NCBI RefSeq assembly: GCF_020866965.1
Contig: NZ_JAJATX010000002.1
Coordinates: forward strand, 69,429-112,245
Direction: 5' to 3'
Source: Microvirga roseola
GTDB taxonomy: Bacteria > Pseudomonadota > Alphaproteobacteria > Rhizobiales > Beijerinckiaceae
DNA: 42,817 nucleotides
Shown here piece after piece: positions 8,480-17,817 of the stretch. Under the pieces are notes generated by a model. That model had not been told where the DNA came from. It made no database searches and saw only the letters and a program-made list of their open reading frames with translations. Position 1 is the first letter of the stretch. Each line of letters begins with the position of its first letter. The position numbers were made by a program, and so were the translations under genes.

Positions 8480-9181
8480 TCAGGAATCCGAGACGGCCGA
8501 TGCGATTCTCGAAGCGAGAGGCCCGTTCAGGATCGCGGCGGGCGGACCGGAGGCGATCACCCGGCCCTCGGCGACGAAGGCCATCTGATCCGCGAGATCC
8601 GCGACATCCTCCGGCGTGTGGATCGTCATCACGATGGTGACGGGCCGCCTGCGGCGCAGCTCGCCGACGAGGCGGACCATGTCGCGGCGCAGGCCGGGAT
8701 CGAGGCTGCTGAAGGGCTCGTCGAGCAGAATGAGAGGACGGCCGGAGACGAGCGCCCGCGCCAGCGCCACCCGCTGGCGCTGACCTCCCGACATCTCGCC
8801 GGGCCGGCGCTTCTCGAATCCCGAAAGCCCCACGGCCTCCAGCATCTCGCCGACGGCACGCCGCTCCTCGGGCGTCATGCGCAAGGAGGGGCGCAGGCCC
8901 AGCGCCACGTTCTCCGCGACCGTGAGATGGGGGAAAAGATTGTGGTCCTGAAAGACGATGGCGACCGGGCGCTTGGACGGTTCGAGCGGCAGAAGGCTTT
9001 GTCCGTTGAGAGTCAGCGTGCCGCTTTCGGGCTTCTCGAAGCCGGCGATCATGTGGAGCAGGGTGGTCTTGCCGCCGCCCGATGGGCCTACGACAGCGCA
9101 CAGGGCTCCCGCTTCCACATTGAGCGTGTAGTCAGCCTCGAAATCGGGCCAGGTGAGACGGCACTTCTCAATCGCCAGCAT
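8480..9181 (-). CDS. thiQ: Thiamine ABC transporter ATP-binding protein
   Basis: 233 residues from the ATG at 9181; the longer open frame upstream runs into thiP. Walker A is GPSGGGKTT (residues 32-40), the Q-loop region is VFQDHNLFPHLTV, the signature is MSGGQRQR (130-137) and Walker B is LILLDEP (150-156). The short length without a regulatory C-terminal domain fits ThiQ. Its start overlaps thiP by 14 bp. It energises uptake of thiamine, thiamine phosphate and TPP through ThiP. Confidence 0.93.
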   Translation of the reverse strand: MLAIEKCRLTWPDFEADYTLNVEAGALCAVVGPSGGGKTTLLHMIAGFEKPESGTLTLNGQSLLPLEPSKRPVAIVFQDHNLFPHLTVAENVALGLRPSLRMTPEERRAVGEMLEAVGLSGFEKRRPGEMSGGQRQRVALARALVSGRPLILLDEPFSSLDPGLRRDMVRLVGELRRRRPVTIVMTIHTPEDVADLADQMAFVAEGRVIASGPPAAILNGPLASRIASAVSDS

Positions 9182-10742
9182 GGGACAATCGACCGGAAAC
9201 GTGAGCGAGAAGAAAAGCTGCGAGCACGATGAGAAGGCCGATGGCTGCGGCCTCATCCATGCGATAGGCGCCGAGACGCTCATAGAGGAGATAGGGCAGG
9301 GTGCGAAGCTCCGCGCCGCCGAAGAGTGCGATGATGCCGAAATCGCCGAACGACAGCGCCATGGCGAGAGCAAATCCCGCGCCCAAGGGACGCTTGAGCA
9401 CGGGCCAGTCCATGAGCCTGAGTTTCGACAATCCCGTGATGCCGAGAGAGGCGGCGACGCGTCCGTAGCGCTCCTCTGCGGTCAGCAGGCGGGGCGCGAT
9501 GTAGCGATAGGCGAAGGGAAGGGCGGCGAGCCCGTTGATGAGCGGCAGGAGAATGAGACCCGCCTGGGATGGGTCGGCGAAGCGGCGGATCAGCAGGAAG
9601 AGCCCTGCCGTGAGAGCGAAGGGCGGCACCGCCAGCAGCGTACTGGGCAGGAAATCGTAAAGGGCTGCGATGCGCGGCGATTTGAGGGCGACCCGTCGCC
9701 GCCGCGCCGCGGATGCAAGAGCAAGGGCGAGAAGACAGGCGAGCGAGGCAGCCGTGACGGCAATCGCAAGGCTCGTCGCAAACGCCTCGATGAAATCCGC
9801 ATCCAGAACCGCGGGGACGTGCCGAAGGCCGTCCAGAACGCTCAGGGCCAACGGTGCAATGAAGAGCGCGCCGATGGCGAGGATGACGGCATCGATGATC
9901 CTCAAGCGCCGGTTTTCGATGTCGGGACGGCTGACCGGAGCGCGGAGCGTATGGCCGGCCGGCGCCCTCGCGAACGCCCAGTTCAGGATGGCGGTGAGGG
10001 AGAGGCAGATCGCAAGCTGGATCAGGGCGAGCCAAGCCGCGCGGCCGAAATCGAGATCGATCTTGAGCGCCTCGAAAATGGCGACTTCGAGCGTCGCCCG
10101 GCTTGGACCGCCTCCGAGCGCCAGCACGATGGCGAAGCTCTTGAAGCAGAGAAGAAAGACGAGGCCCGCTAGGCCCGGCAGCTCCGCGCGCAGGACGGGC
10201 CAGTCCAGGTGCCGGAAGATCTGGGCGGGCGAGAAGCCGAAGGCGGTCGCAAGGCGCCAGTGCTCGGCGGGAACCTGGCGCAGGGCATCGAGCGTGATCC
10301 GCGCAACGAAAGGCCCGTTCAGGAAGACATGGGCAATGAGAATGCCGGGATAGCCGAAGATGCTGAAGCTGCCGTCCCAGCCGAAAAATCGAAGCGCCTC
10401 GGCAAGCAAGCCGCTGCGCCCATAGATGGCGAAGACGGCATAGACCGCGACGATGGTCGGGATCACCATCGTCGTTCCGAGAACGGCCAGAACGATTTCG
10501 CGTCCGGTAAACGAGCGTCGCGCCAGGGCCAGAGCAAGGCCGATGCCGAGCGCCAGGGACAGGAGGGTCGAGAGCGCGGCCTGAATGACCGAGAAGGTCA
10601 GGACCTGGACGAGGTAGGGGCTGATGGAGAGGAGCGCGGGCTTCCCTCCATCGACCGTTGCAAGAGCAATGAACCCGCCCGCAACCAGGGCAACGATGGC
10701 GAAGGCCACCAGGCTCCCGGGATGGGGCGGGCTGTAGGTCAT
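9168..10742 (-). CDS. thiP: Thiamine ABC transporter permease
   Basis: 524 residues, the typical length of ThiP, which is a fused tandem permease with about 12 membrane segments. Both halves carry an EAA-type loop: AEHWRLATAFGFSPAQIF in the first half and RYGRVAASLGITGL in the second. GPFVARITLDALRQVP is characteristic. The gene starts 10 bp after the thiB stop and overlaps thiQ by 14 bp. It forms the inner-membrane channel for the ThiB-delivered ligand. Confidence 0.93.
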   Translation of the reverse strand: MTYSPPHPGSLVAFAIVALVAGGFIALATVDGGKPALLSISPYLVQVLTFSVIQAALSTLLSLALGIGLALALARRSFTGREIVLAVLGTTMVIPTIVAVYAVFAIYGRSGLLAEALRFFGWDGSFSIFGYPGILIAHVFLNGPFVARITLDALRQVPAEHWRLATAFGFSPAQIFRHLDWPVLRAELPGLAGLVFLLCFKSFAIVLALGGGPSRATLEVAIFEALKIDLDFGRAAWLALIQLAICLSLTAILNWAFARAPAGHTLRAPVSRPDIENRRLRIIDAVILAIGALFIAPLALSVLDGLRHVPAVLDADFIEAFATSLAIAVTAASLACLLALALASAARRRRVALKSPRIAALYDFLPSTLLAVPPFALTAGLFLLIRRFADPSQAGLILLPLINGLAALPFAYRYIAPRLLTAEERYGRVAASLGITGLSKLRLMDWPVLKRPLGAGFALAMALSFGDFGIIALFGGAELRTLPYLLYERLGAYRMDEAAAIGLLIVLAAFLLAHVSGRLSHAGD

Positions 10743-10752
10743 GGGCCGGGGC

Positions 10753-11757
10753 TCAGCGCGCCGTAGCGTTGAGCCAGGTATCGGTGAAGGCGCGGCGGTT
10801 CTGCTGCACTTCTTCGGGCGTGAAGAGCAGGGCCTCGTCGGGTTTGACGAGATTCTGGAAGGCGTCCGGCAGGCCGCCGGCAGGAGTTTTTACCGGCATC
10901 ATCCAGTTGCCTTCCGGAATGGCCGACTGGAACTGTTCGCTGACCGTGAAGGCCAGGAACTTCCGTGCCAGTTCCGGCTGCTTCGTGGTGCGGGTCATGC
11001 CGGAGAGCTCCACATGGAGATAGTGGCCCTCCTCGAACTCGGCCGCCTTGTAGTTGTTCTTGTTCTCGGCAATCACGTGATAGGCCGGAGACGTGGTGTA
11101 GGACATCACCATGTCGGCCTCGCCCTTCAGGAACAGGCCATAGGCTTCCGACCAGCCCTTGGTGAAGGTGACGACGCGCGGCTTGAGCTTTTCCCAGGCC
11201 TCGCCAGCCTTGTCGCCATAGACCTTCTGCATCCAGAGCAGCAGGCCGAGACCCGGCGCGCTGGTGCGGGGATCCTGCAGGACGACCTTGGGGCCGTTCG
11301 GATTTTCCACCAGCTCCTTCAGGCTCTTCGGCGGATTGGAGAGCTTCTCGGCGTCATAGACGAAGGCGTAGTAGCCCCAGTCGAAGGGCACGAACACGTC
11401 GCTGTTCCATTCGATCGGGAGCGAAAGATCCTTCAGCTCGAGCCCATGGGGCGCGAAGAGGCCGGTGGCCTTGGCCTCGGCGGCGAGGTTCATGTCGAGG
11501 CCGACGACCACGTCCGCCTTCGTGTTCTCGCCTTCCAGGCGCAGACGCCCGAGCAGGCTGCCGGCGTCCTCGGCGGTGACCCAGTTCAGGGTGCATTCGC
11601 AGGTCGCCTCGAAGCGCTCCTTGATGGTCTTGCCCGGGCCGTATTTTCCGGCAAACGAGCTGTAGGTATAGACGTTCAACGTGGGCTTCTCCTGCGCTTG
11701 GGCAAAGCCCATGGCGCAGGCAAGCGAGAGAGAGGCTAGGAAAAGTCGGCTTAGCAT
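10753..11757 (-). CDS. thiB: Thiamine ABC transporter substrate-binding protein
   Basis: 334 residues from the ATG at 11757, which has GGGAG 8 nt upstream; in-frame upstream codons lack this. A signal peptide of about 22 residues ends GFAQAQ. The mature start LNVYTYSSFAGKYGPG is typical of ThiB. VLQDPRTSAPGLGLLLW and SYTTSPAYHV are conserved ligand-contact regions. It is periplasmic and delivers thiamine or its phosphates to ThiPQ. First gene after the TPP riboswitch, which confirms the thiamine assignment over the related iron-binding proteins. Confidence 0.95.
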   Translation of the reverse strand: MLSRLFLASLSLACAMGFAQAQEKPTLNVYTYSSFAGKYGPGKTIKERFEATCECTLNWVTAEDAGSLLGRLRLEGENTKADVVVGLDMNLAAEAKATGLFAPHGLELKDLSLPIEWNSDVFVPFDWGYYAFVYDAEKLSNPPKSLKELVENPNGPKVVLQDPRTSAPGLGLLLWMQKVYGDKAGEAWEKLKPRVVTFTKGWSEAYGLFLKGEADMVMSYTTSPAYHVIAENKNNYKAAEFEEGHYLHVELSGMTRTTKQPELARKFLAFTVSEQFQSAIPEGNWMMPVKTPAGGLPDAFQNLVKPDEALLFTPEEVQQNRRAFTDTWLNATAR

Positions 11758-11839
11758 CAACGGCACTCCCATGCGTGAGACAAGCCGGGCTGGCGGCACA
11801 ACTCGCACGGGGCGCAGCTTTTTCTGCGATGTCGCATGC

Positions 11840-11931
<92 letters not shown>

Positions 11932-11936
11932 CCCCG

Positions 11937-11965
11937 ATTCTAGAACAGATTGAGACGGCTCACAA
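11937..11965 (-). promoter_or_regulatory. sigma70 promoter of thiBPQ
   Basis: On the minus strand, -35 TTGTGA (11965-11960) and -10 TAGAAT (11942-11937) are 17 bp apart. The predicted start, about 11931, coincides with the 5' end of the TPP aptamer. Confidence 0.7.
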
Positions 11966-12036
11966 GCGGCTCAGACAGGCGTTGCCGTTGGGTCAGGATC
12001 CTGCTTGAAAGAGCCGGAGCTTCACGGAGAACCCCC

Positions 12037-13215
12037 ATGCCTAGCCAGACCTCCTCCTTCGACGTCGCCGTCATCGGCCTCGGCGCCATGGGAGCGGCTG
12101 CGCTCTATCAGCTGGCCAAGCGCGGCGTGAGGGCGATCGGCATCGACCGGTTCTCGCCGCCCCACGATCAAGGCTCGACCCATGGCGAGACCCGCATCAC
12201 GCGCCAGGCGATCGGGGAGGGCGAGGTTTATGTGCCCTTGGCCCTCCGCTCCAACGAGATCTGGCGGGAGTTGGAGGCGGAGATCGGTGAGAGGCTGCTG
12301 ACCCAGAATGGCTGCCTCATCATCGGGCCGGCGCAGGAGCCGGTCCAGGGCGTCGTGCGCAAGGGTTTCCTGACGCGCACCCGCAACGCGGCGCAGCAAT
12401 ACGACATTTCTCACGAAATCCTCGATCCCGCCGAGATCCGCCGCCGCTACCCGCAATTCACGCCGCAGGATTTCGAGATCGGCTACTTCGAGCCCGGCGG
12501 GGGCTACCTCGACCCCGAGCGCTGCGTCGCGGCCCAGCTCGCCCGCGCCCATGTCCTGGGAGCATCGACACTGCTCGGGACCGTCGTGCGGGCGCTCCAG
12601 CGGGATGGAAGCGGCATCCGGATCTCCACCGACAGGGGCGACCTACTCGCGAGCGAGGTCATCGTGAGCGCTGGCGCCTGGGCGCCGGGCCTGCTGGGCG
12701 CTCCCTTCGACCGGCTCCTCACGCCGACGCGCCAGGTCATGCACTGGTTTCCGGTGGAAGAGGCGCATGCCTCGGCCTGGGCCGAAGGCCCGGTCTTCAT
12801 CTGGTCGCACGGACCGAACCCGAACGACTTCTTCTACGGCTTCCCGGCCTTGCCCGGCAGCAGCGCCACCAAGACCGCGGGCGAGCAATACGACGCCTCG
12901 ACGGATCCCGACCACGTGGAGCGGAACATCGATGCGTCGGAGGTGCGCCACATGGTCGAGACCCACACCTCGGGCCGCCTCGCGGGACTGCGCAATGAAG
13001 CGGTCAGGTCAGTGACGTGCCTTTACACGATCACGCCCGACTCGAACTTCCTCATCGACCGGCATCCCGAGAACGAGCGCATCCTCGTGGCATCGCCCTG
13101 TTCGGGCCACGGCTTCAAGCACTCGGCCGCCATCGGCGAAGCGCTGGCGCAGACGGTTCTCGACGGACGAAGCCGGACAGACGTCTCAGCCTTCGCCCTG
13201 TCGCGGTTCCAGTGA
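12037..13215 (+). CDS. FAD-dependent amine oxidase, MSOX/MTOX type (sarcosine or N-methyl-tryptophan oxidase)
   Basis: 392 residues, close to monomeric sarcosine oxidase and SolA. I choose the ATG at 12037 (GGAGA 6 nt upstream); the open frame extends into the thi control region. The N-terminal dinucleotide fold is AVIGLGAMGAAALYQLAKRG, followed by the DQGSTHGETRITR block of the MSOX/MTOX family. The C-terminal part has TCLYTITPDSNFLID, whose Cys aligns with the covalent FAD attachment Cys, and GHGFKHSAAIGEAL. It oxidatively demethylates a secondary amine, giving H2O2 and formaldehyde. It could also be a pipecolate-type oxidase. Substrate cannot be read from sequence; monocistronic. Confidence 0.85.
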   Translation: MPSQTSSFDVAVIGLGAMGAAALYQLAKRGVRAIGIDRFSPPHDQGSTHGETRITRQAIGEGEVYVPLALRSNEIWRELEAEIGERLLTQNGCLIIGPAQEPVQGVVRKGFLTRTRNAAQQYDISHEILDPAEIRRRYPQFTPQDFEIGYFEPGGGYLDPERCVAAQLARAHVLGASTLLGTVVRALQRDGSGIRISTDRGDLLASEVIVSAGAWAPGLLGAPFDRLLTPTRQVMHWFPVEEAHASAWAEGPVFIWSHGPNPNDFFYGFPALPGSSATKTAGEQYDASTDPDHVERNIDASEVRHMVETHTSGRLAGLRNEAVRSVTCLYTITPDSNFLIDRHPENERILVASPCSGHGFKHSAAIGEALAQTVLDGRSRTDVSAFALSRFQ

Positions 13216-13273
13216 GGATTCCCGATCGGGCCGGATGAGGCGCTGCCATGTGGGGGAGGGGAAACGCGCGCGT

Positions 13274-13369
13274 GTCATCCCCGGCGGCTCGAAGAGCCGG
13301 GAAGGGGATCCATGGCAGCGCGTGAGAGCGGATTCCCTCGTCTTCCGCTGCGCTTCGGCCGGAATGACG
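13274..13369. repeat. Palindromic intergenic repeat, GTCATCCCCGGC type
   Basis: Begins GTCATCCCCGG and ends CCGGAATGAC, so the ends are imperfect inverted complements. This is a common form of dispersed intergenic palindrome in Rhizobiales. It lies just after the amine oxidase stop. Confidence 0.6.
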
Positions 13370-13395
13370 CTCCCCCCGGAACCGGCATCCGCGCC

Positions 13396-13482
13396 GTCAT
13401 CCCCGGCCTTGTGCCGGGGATCCACGCCTTGCCCCTTCGCGAGAGAAGACGGGGATGGGCGGGACGAGCCCGGCCATGACGG
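13396..13482. repeat. Second copy of the GTCATCCCCGGC-type palindromic repeat
   Basis: Begins GTCATCCCCGGC and contains the inner hairpin CCCCGGCCTTGTGCCGGGG. It ends GCCCGGCCATGAC, complementary to the start. It shares end sequences but not the middle with the copy at 13274, with 26 bp between them. Confidence 0.6.
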
Positions 13483-13521
13483 CTGGGGCATGACGAGCCG
13501 GAGCATGTTCTCATTTTGTTC

Positions 13522-13550
13522 TTGACTGTGGGGACAAGCTTTGCTATAAG
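13522..13550 (+). promoter_or_regulatory. Strong sigma70 promoter with no gene downstream
   Basis: TTGACT (13522-13527), a 17-bp spacer, then TATAAG (13545-13550). The hexamers and the GC-rich start region resemble alphaproteobacterial rRNA promoters. The plus-strand transcript would run about 270 nt to a boxA-like element and then antisense into tex. Confidence 0.7.
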
Positions 13551-13774
13551 CGGATCAGATCTGCTCCACGAGGGGCGCGCTCGCGGGGCGTCGCAAGATG
13601 TGGGAGCAGGCACGGTCCTGCGGGAGGGCGACACGCACGCGCTCCCGACGGGAGGCCAGTCGCATCCGGCAACGGGTGATGGGCCGCCTAAAAAAGCCGT
13701 GCGCGAGGGACCACCCGGCTCTTTCCATCTCACCCATTTCTGAGCCGGACGCCTCTCGCGCCCCCTCAACCTCT

Positions 13775-13804
13775 CAGGCTCGGAGCCGATCGGCTCCGGG
13801 CCTG
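13775..13804. repeat. 30-bp stem-loop between the putative leader RNA and tex
   Basis: Arms CAGGCTCGGAGCC and GGCTCCGGGCCTG (13 bp, one G-T wobble on the plus strand) enclose the loop GATC. There is no T-tract on either side, so it is not a standard terminator. It may be an RNA processing or structural element of the leader. Confidence 0.6.
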
Positions 13805-13811
13805 AAGGCGC

Positions 13812-13823
13812 TGCTCTTTGACA
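13812..13823 (+). promoter_or_regulatory. boxA-like antitermination element
   Basis: TGCTCTTTGACA differs from the E. coli rrn boxA TGCTCTTTAACA at one base. BoxA binds NusB-NusE in rRNA leaders. It is notable here because no rRNA gene is downstream. Confidence 0.55.
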
Positions 13824-13883
13824 TGCCATGACCGGTGTTGAGAGGAATTGCGCGTGGTTGCTACGCGCGGAGACCGGGCCCGC

Positions 13884-16235
13884 CTATCGGCGCGTGTTCT
13901 TGTCCTTGCCCGCATTGGCCGTCGCGGCGCGGCGCAGCGCATCGGCGAGCGCGCCGCCGGAGGAGGCCGATCCCTGTCCGCCGGTCCGCTTCTCGCCCTG
14001 CGGGCGGGAGGTCTGGGACGAATTGCGGTTACCGTTGCCGCGCCCGGCCGGCTTCTTCTCCACCGGGTCGCTCATGCGCATGGTGAGCGAGATGCGCTTG
14101 CGGGCCTTGTCGACATCGAGCACCTTCACCTTCACGACATCGCCCGGCTTCACCACCGTGCGCGGATCCTTCACGAAGGTGTCCGAAAGCGCGGAGATAT
14201 GCACGAGGCCGTCCTGGTGGACGCCGATATCGACGAAGGCGCCGAAGGCGGCGACGTTCGTCACCACGCCTTCGAGCATCATGCCGGCTTTGAGATCGCC
14301 GATGGTCTCGACGCCCTCCTTGAAGGTCGCAGTCTTGAACTCGGGTCGCGGGTCGCGGCCGGGCTTTTCCAATTCGCTCAGGATGTCCTTCACGGTCGGC
14401 ACGCCGAACTTTTCATCCGTGAAGTTTTGAGGATTGAGCTTCTTGAGCGCGCCGCCATTGCCGATGAGCACCTTGATGTCGCTCTTCGTCGCCTCCAGGA
14501 TGCGGCGCACGACCGGATAGGCTTCCGGGTGGACGCCGGAGGAATCGAGCGGATCGTCGCCGTTGGGAATGCGCAGGAAGCCGGCGGCCTGCTCGAAGGT
14601 CTTGGGACCGAGGCCCGAAACCTTGGTGAGATCCTTGCGGGTCCGGAAGGGGCCGTTGGAATCCCGGTGCGCGACGATGTTCTGCGCCACCCATTCGCCG
14701 AGGCCGGAGACGCGCGACAGCAGGGGAGCCGAGGCGGTGTTGAGATCGACGCCCACCGCGTTCACGCAGTCTTCCACCACCGCGTCGAGAGAGCGGGAGA
14801 GTTTGTGCTCGGCGAGATCGTGCTGGTACTGCCCGACGCCGATGGATTTCGGGTCGATCTTCACGAGTTCCGCGAGCGGGTCCTGCAGGCGGCGCGCGAT
14901 GGACACCGCGCCGCGGAGCGACACGTCGAGATCCGGCAGTTCCTGGCTTGCATAAGCGGATGCGGAATAGACGGACGCGCCCGCTTCCGACACCATGATC
15001 TTGGTGAGCGTCAGGTCCGGATGCTTCGCCACCAGTTCGGCCGCGAGCTTGTCGGTCTCGCGGGATGCGGTGCCGTTGCCGATGGCGACGAGCTCCACCT
15101 TGTGGACGCGGCAGAGCCTGGCGAGCGTCGCAAGGGATTCGTCCCACTGGCGCTTCGGCTCGTGCGGGTAGATCGTGTCGGTGGCGACCACCTTGCCGGT
15201 GGCGTCCACCACTGCGACCTTCACGCCGGTGCGGTAGCCGGGATCGAGCCCGAGCGTCGGGCGCGTTCCGGCGGGCGCGGCGAGCAGAAGGTCGCGCAGG
15301 TTCCCGGCGAACACCCTCACCGCCTCGTCCTCGGCAAGCTGCCAGAGCTTCATCTTCATGTCGAGCTCGATAGAGAAACGCAGCTTCGTGCGCCAAGCCC
15401 ATCGCACGGTCTCCATGAGCCACTTGTCGCCCGGACGGCCCTGGTCGGAGATGCCGAAGCTGAGAGCCGTACGGCCCTCATAGGGGCTCACATAACCGGG
15501 CTCCGCGCTGTCCTTGTCCTCCTCCATGCGAAGATCGAGGATCTCCTCCTTCTCGCCGCGGAAGAGGGCTAGGATGCGGTGGGAGGGAAGCTTGGTCAGC
15601 GGCTCGGTCCAGTCGAAGTAATCGGCGAACTTCGCGCCTTCCGTCTTCTTGCCGGTGCGCACCTTGGAGACGATGCGCCCGCGCTGCCAATAGGTCTCGC
15701 GCAGCGCGCCCAGCAGTTCCGCGTTCTCCGCGAAGCGCTCCACGAGAATGGCGCGTGCGCCTTCGAGCGCAGCCTCCGGCGTCGCGACTTCCTTCGCCGC
15801 ATCGACGAAGGTAGCGGCCTCTTCCTTCGGGTTGCGGTGCGGCTCCGAGAGCAGCAGGTCGGCGAGCGGCTCCAGGCCCGCCTCCTTGGCGATCTGCGCC
15901 TTGGTGCGGCGCTTGGGCTTGTAGGGGAGGTAGAGGTCTTCGAGCCGCGCCTTGGTGTCGGCGGTGTTGATCTGCAGCGCCAGCTCGTCGGTGAGCTTGC
16001 CCTGCTCGCGGATGCTGTCGAGGATCGTCTTGCGGCGGTCCTCCATCTCGCGAAGGTAGCGCAGGCGCTCCTCCAGGGTGCGCAGCTGCGCATCGTCGAG
16101 GGTCCCGGTCACTTCCTTGCGGTAGCGGGCGATGAAGGGCACGGTCGCGCCGCCGTCGAGCAGGTCGACGGCCGCCTTGACCTGCCATTCCTGCACATTC
16201 AGTTCGTTCGCGATGCGCTGACCGATGGATAGCAT
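13884..16235 (-). CDS. tex: Tex family transcription accessory protein (S1 RNA-binding)
   Basis: 783 residues, the normal Tex length. Order of domains: N-terminal helix-turn-helix ([19 protein letters not shown]), the [13 protein letters not shown] signature at about 32-44, a YqgF/RNase H-like fold ([17 protein letters not shown], about 330), a helix-hairpin-helix part ([19 protein letters not shown]) and a C-terminal S1 domain ([21 protein letters not shown], about 655). A basic Gly/Arg/Asn tail follows. It binds nucleic acids and affects transcription and stress tolerance. Monocistronic. Its 3' end would be overlapped by any transcript reading through from 13522. Confidence 0.96.
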   Translation of the reverse strand: MLSIGQRIANELNVQEWQVKAAVDLLDGGATVPFIARYRKEVTGTLDDAQLRTLEERLRYLREMEDRRKTILDSIREQGKLTDELALQINTADTKARLEDLYLPYKPKRRTKAQIAKEAGLEPLADLLLSEPHRNPKEEAATFVDAAKEVATPEAALEGARAILVERFAENAELLGALRETYWQRGRIVSKVRTGKKTEGAKFADYFDWTEPLTKLPSHRILALFRGEKEEILDLRMEEDKDSAEPGYVSPYEGRTALSFGISDQGRPGDKWLMETVRWAWRTKLRFSIELDMKMKLWQLAEDEAVRVFAGNLRDLLLAAPAGTRPTLGLDPGYRTGVKVAVVDATGKVVATDTIYPHEPKRQWDESLATLARLCRVHKVELVAIGNGTASRETDKLAAELVAKHPDLTLTKIMVSEAGASVYSASAYASQELPDLDVSLRGAVSIARRLQDPLAELVKIDPKSIGVGQYQHDLAEHKLSRSLDAVVEDCVNAVGVDLNTASAPLLSRVSGLGEWVAQNIVAHRDSNGPFRTRKDLTKVSGLGPKTFEQAAGFLRIPNGDDPLDSSGVHPEAYPVVRRILEATKSDIKVLIGNGGALKKLNPQNFTDEKFGVPTVKDILSELEKPGRDPRPEFKTATFKEGVETIGDLKAGMMLEGVVTNVAAFGAFVDIGVHQDGLVHISALSDTFVKDPRTVVKPGDVVKVKVLDVDKARKRISLTMRMSDPVEKKPAGRGNGNRNSSQTSRPQGEKRTGGQGSASSGGALADALRRAATANAGKDKNTRR

Positions 16236-16415
16236 GCCTGTCTCCCAAGAAGCCGAGGCGCGGCTTCTACGGCGCGCCGCCCGCCCCGGTCAACAGGGGC
16301 TCCCCGCCATCGGGCAGACTGCCGCACGGGAAGGGGTGGGGGAGAAGAAGCCGCTTGGCGATCGCCAGCTTGGCGTATAGACCGTCCGGCCCCCAGCCAT
16401 ACGCCTGAGCCCGCC

Positions 16416-17720
16416 ATGCCTCCTTCCGAGAACATTTCCATCGGCGTCGATTTCGGCACGAGCAACACGGTGGTGGCGCTCGCCGATTCGCAGGGCCATG
16501 TGGAGGCCCTGACCTTCGAGCACGGGGGGGCAGAGCTCAAGGTCTATGTCACGGCCCTCTGCTTCTGGGACGAGCGCCACGGCAACGGCCTGCGCACACA
16601 GGTGGAAGGCGGGCCCTGGGCCATCGAGCAGTTCCTGGAGGGGCTGACCGCGCACCGCTTCATCCAGTCCTTCAAGACCTTCGCCGCCAGCGCGACCTTC
16701 CAGGAGACCCGCATCTTCCGGGAGCGCTACCGGTTCGAGGATTTGCTGAGCGCCTTCCTTCGCACGCTCGTGCGCCACGGCGGCTCGCGTCTCGACTGGG
16801 GCGCACGGAGCGTGGTGATCGGCAGGCCCGTCCAGTTCGCCGGCTTCAATCCGGATGATGCTCTGGCCATGGAGCGCTACCGCGCCGCCTTCGGAAAGCT
16901 CGGCGCGGAGCATGCCCGCTACGTCTACGAGCCGGTGGGCGCCGCCTTCTTCTATGCCCGCCAGCTTGACCATGACGCAACCGTGCTGGTGGCGGATTTC
17001 GGCGGCGGCACCAGCGACTTCTCCGTCATGCGCTTCTCCCGCGCGGGCGGAACCCTGCGCGCCGAGCCCCTGGGCCATGCGGGCATCGGCATCGCGGGAG
17101 ACGCCTTCGACTACCGGATCGTCGACCGCGTCGTCTCGCCCCGCCTCGGCAAGGGCGGCCTCTACCGCTCCATGGGCAAGACGCTGGCGATCCCCAATCA
17201 CTACTACGCCAATTTCGCCCGCTGGAACCAGCTCGCCATGATGAAGGGCAGCGGCGACCTGAAGGAGCTGCGGGAACTGGCGAAGGTGGCGCTCGATCCC
17301 GAACCGCTGGAGCAGTTCATCGATATCATCGAATACGATCTGGGCTTTGCCCTCTATCGCGCGGTCTCGTCCGCCAAGGTGGCGCTCTCGGGCAGCGAGG
17401 AGACCGAGCTCCGCTTCGAAGGGGAGGGCGTCGACATCCGGGCGCGGATCGCGCGCAGCGACTTCGAGAGCTGGATCGCCGAGGATGTGGCGCGCATCGC
17501 CGGGACCGTCGACGAGGCCCTGAGCCGGGCCGGCGTGAAGGCCGCGGAGATCGAAAGGGTGTTCCTGACCGGCGGGACCTCCTTCGTTCCCGCCATCCGC
17601 CGCCTCTTCGTGGACCGCTTCGGAGAAGGCCGCCTGACCTCGGCCGACCAGTTCGAATCCATCGCCTGCGGGCTGGCCCTCATCGGCCAGACGGAGGACC
17701 CTGGACGCTGGGCCATCTGA
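16416..17720 (+). CDS. Hsp70-family protein, YegD-like
   Basis: 434 residues. Phosphate-1 motif GVDFGTSNTVVAL is at about 10-22, phosphate-2 motif VADFGGGTSDFSV at about 189-201 and the adenosine motif LTGGTSFVPAIRRLF near 385. The length and the absence of a peptide-binding domain and lid are those of E. coli YegD (about 450), not DnaK. It is an ASKHA ATPase of unknown client or partner, in the cytoplasm. It diverges from tex across 180 bp in which I see no clear regulatory motif. ppc follows 97 bp later with its own ribosome site. Confidence 0.88.
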   Translation: MPPSENISIGVDFGTSNTVVALADSQGHVEALTFEHGGAELKVYVTALCFWDERHGNGLRTQVEGGPWAIEQFLEGLTAHRFIQSFKTFAASATFQETRIFRERYRFEDLLSAFLRTLVRHGGSRLDWGARSVVIGRPVQFAGFNPDDALAMERYRAAFGKLGAEHARYVYEPVGAAFFYARQLDHDATVLVADFGGGTSDFSVMRFSRAGGTLRAEPLGHAGIGIAGDAFDYRIVDRVVSPRLGKGGLYRSMGKTLAIPNHYYANFARWNQLAMMKGSGDLKELRELAKVALDPEPLEQFIDIIEYDLGFALYRAVSSAKVALSGSEETELRFEGEGVDIRARIARSDFESWIAEDVARIAGTVDEALSRAGVKAAEIERVFLTGGTSFVPAIRRLFVDRFGEGRLTSADQFESIACGLALIGQTEDPGRWAI

Positions 17721-17817
17721 AACCAGGTCGCGCGGCTCCAATATTGCGCTTGCGGTGAAGGGGGACGACGGGTTTTATTCGCAGGCGCAGCATCGACTCT
17801 GAAGCGGGAGCTTGGCC

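Larger units (their letters stand above)
13557..13870 (+). ncRNA. Putative orphan rRNA-operon leader (structured untranslated transcript with boxA)
   Basis: No credible coding frame exists between the amine oxidase (ends 13215) and tex (ends 13884). The transcript from the promoter at 13522 would be highly structured. One hairpin pairs TGCTCC (13562) with GGAGCA (13603-13608), and a 13-bp stem with a GATC loop sits at 13775-13804. TGCTCTTTGACA at 13812-13823 is nearly identical to the rRNA boxA antitermination signal (TGCTCTTTAACA in E. coli). Alphaproteobacterial 16S leaders carry the TTTGACA form. No 16S follows. I infer a leftover rRNA leader or a Nus-bound small RNA. Confidence 0.45.

Noticed and set aside
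13516..13743. 75-codon plus-strand frame after the amine oxidase
   Set aside because: Its start lies before the -35 of the promoter at 13522, so it could not be translated from that transcript; the sequence has no protein-like pattern.
13775..13804. Hairpin considered as an intrinsic terminator for tex or the leader RNA
   Set aside because: Strong stem but no T-run on either strand; listed as a stem-loop only.
13848..15572. 574-codon plus-strand frame
   Set aside because: Antisense to tex, which has full-length family motifs on the minus strand.
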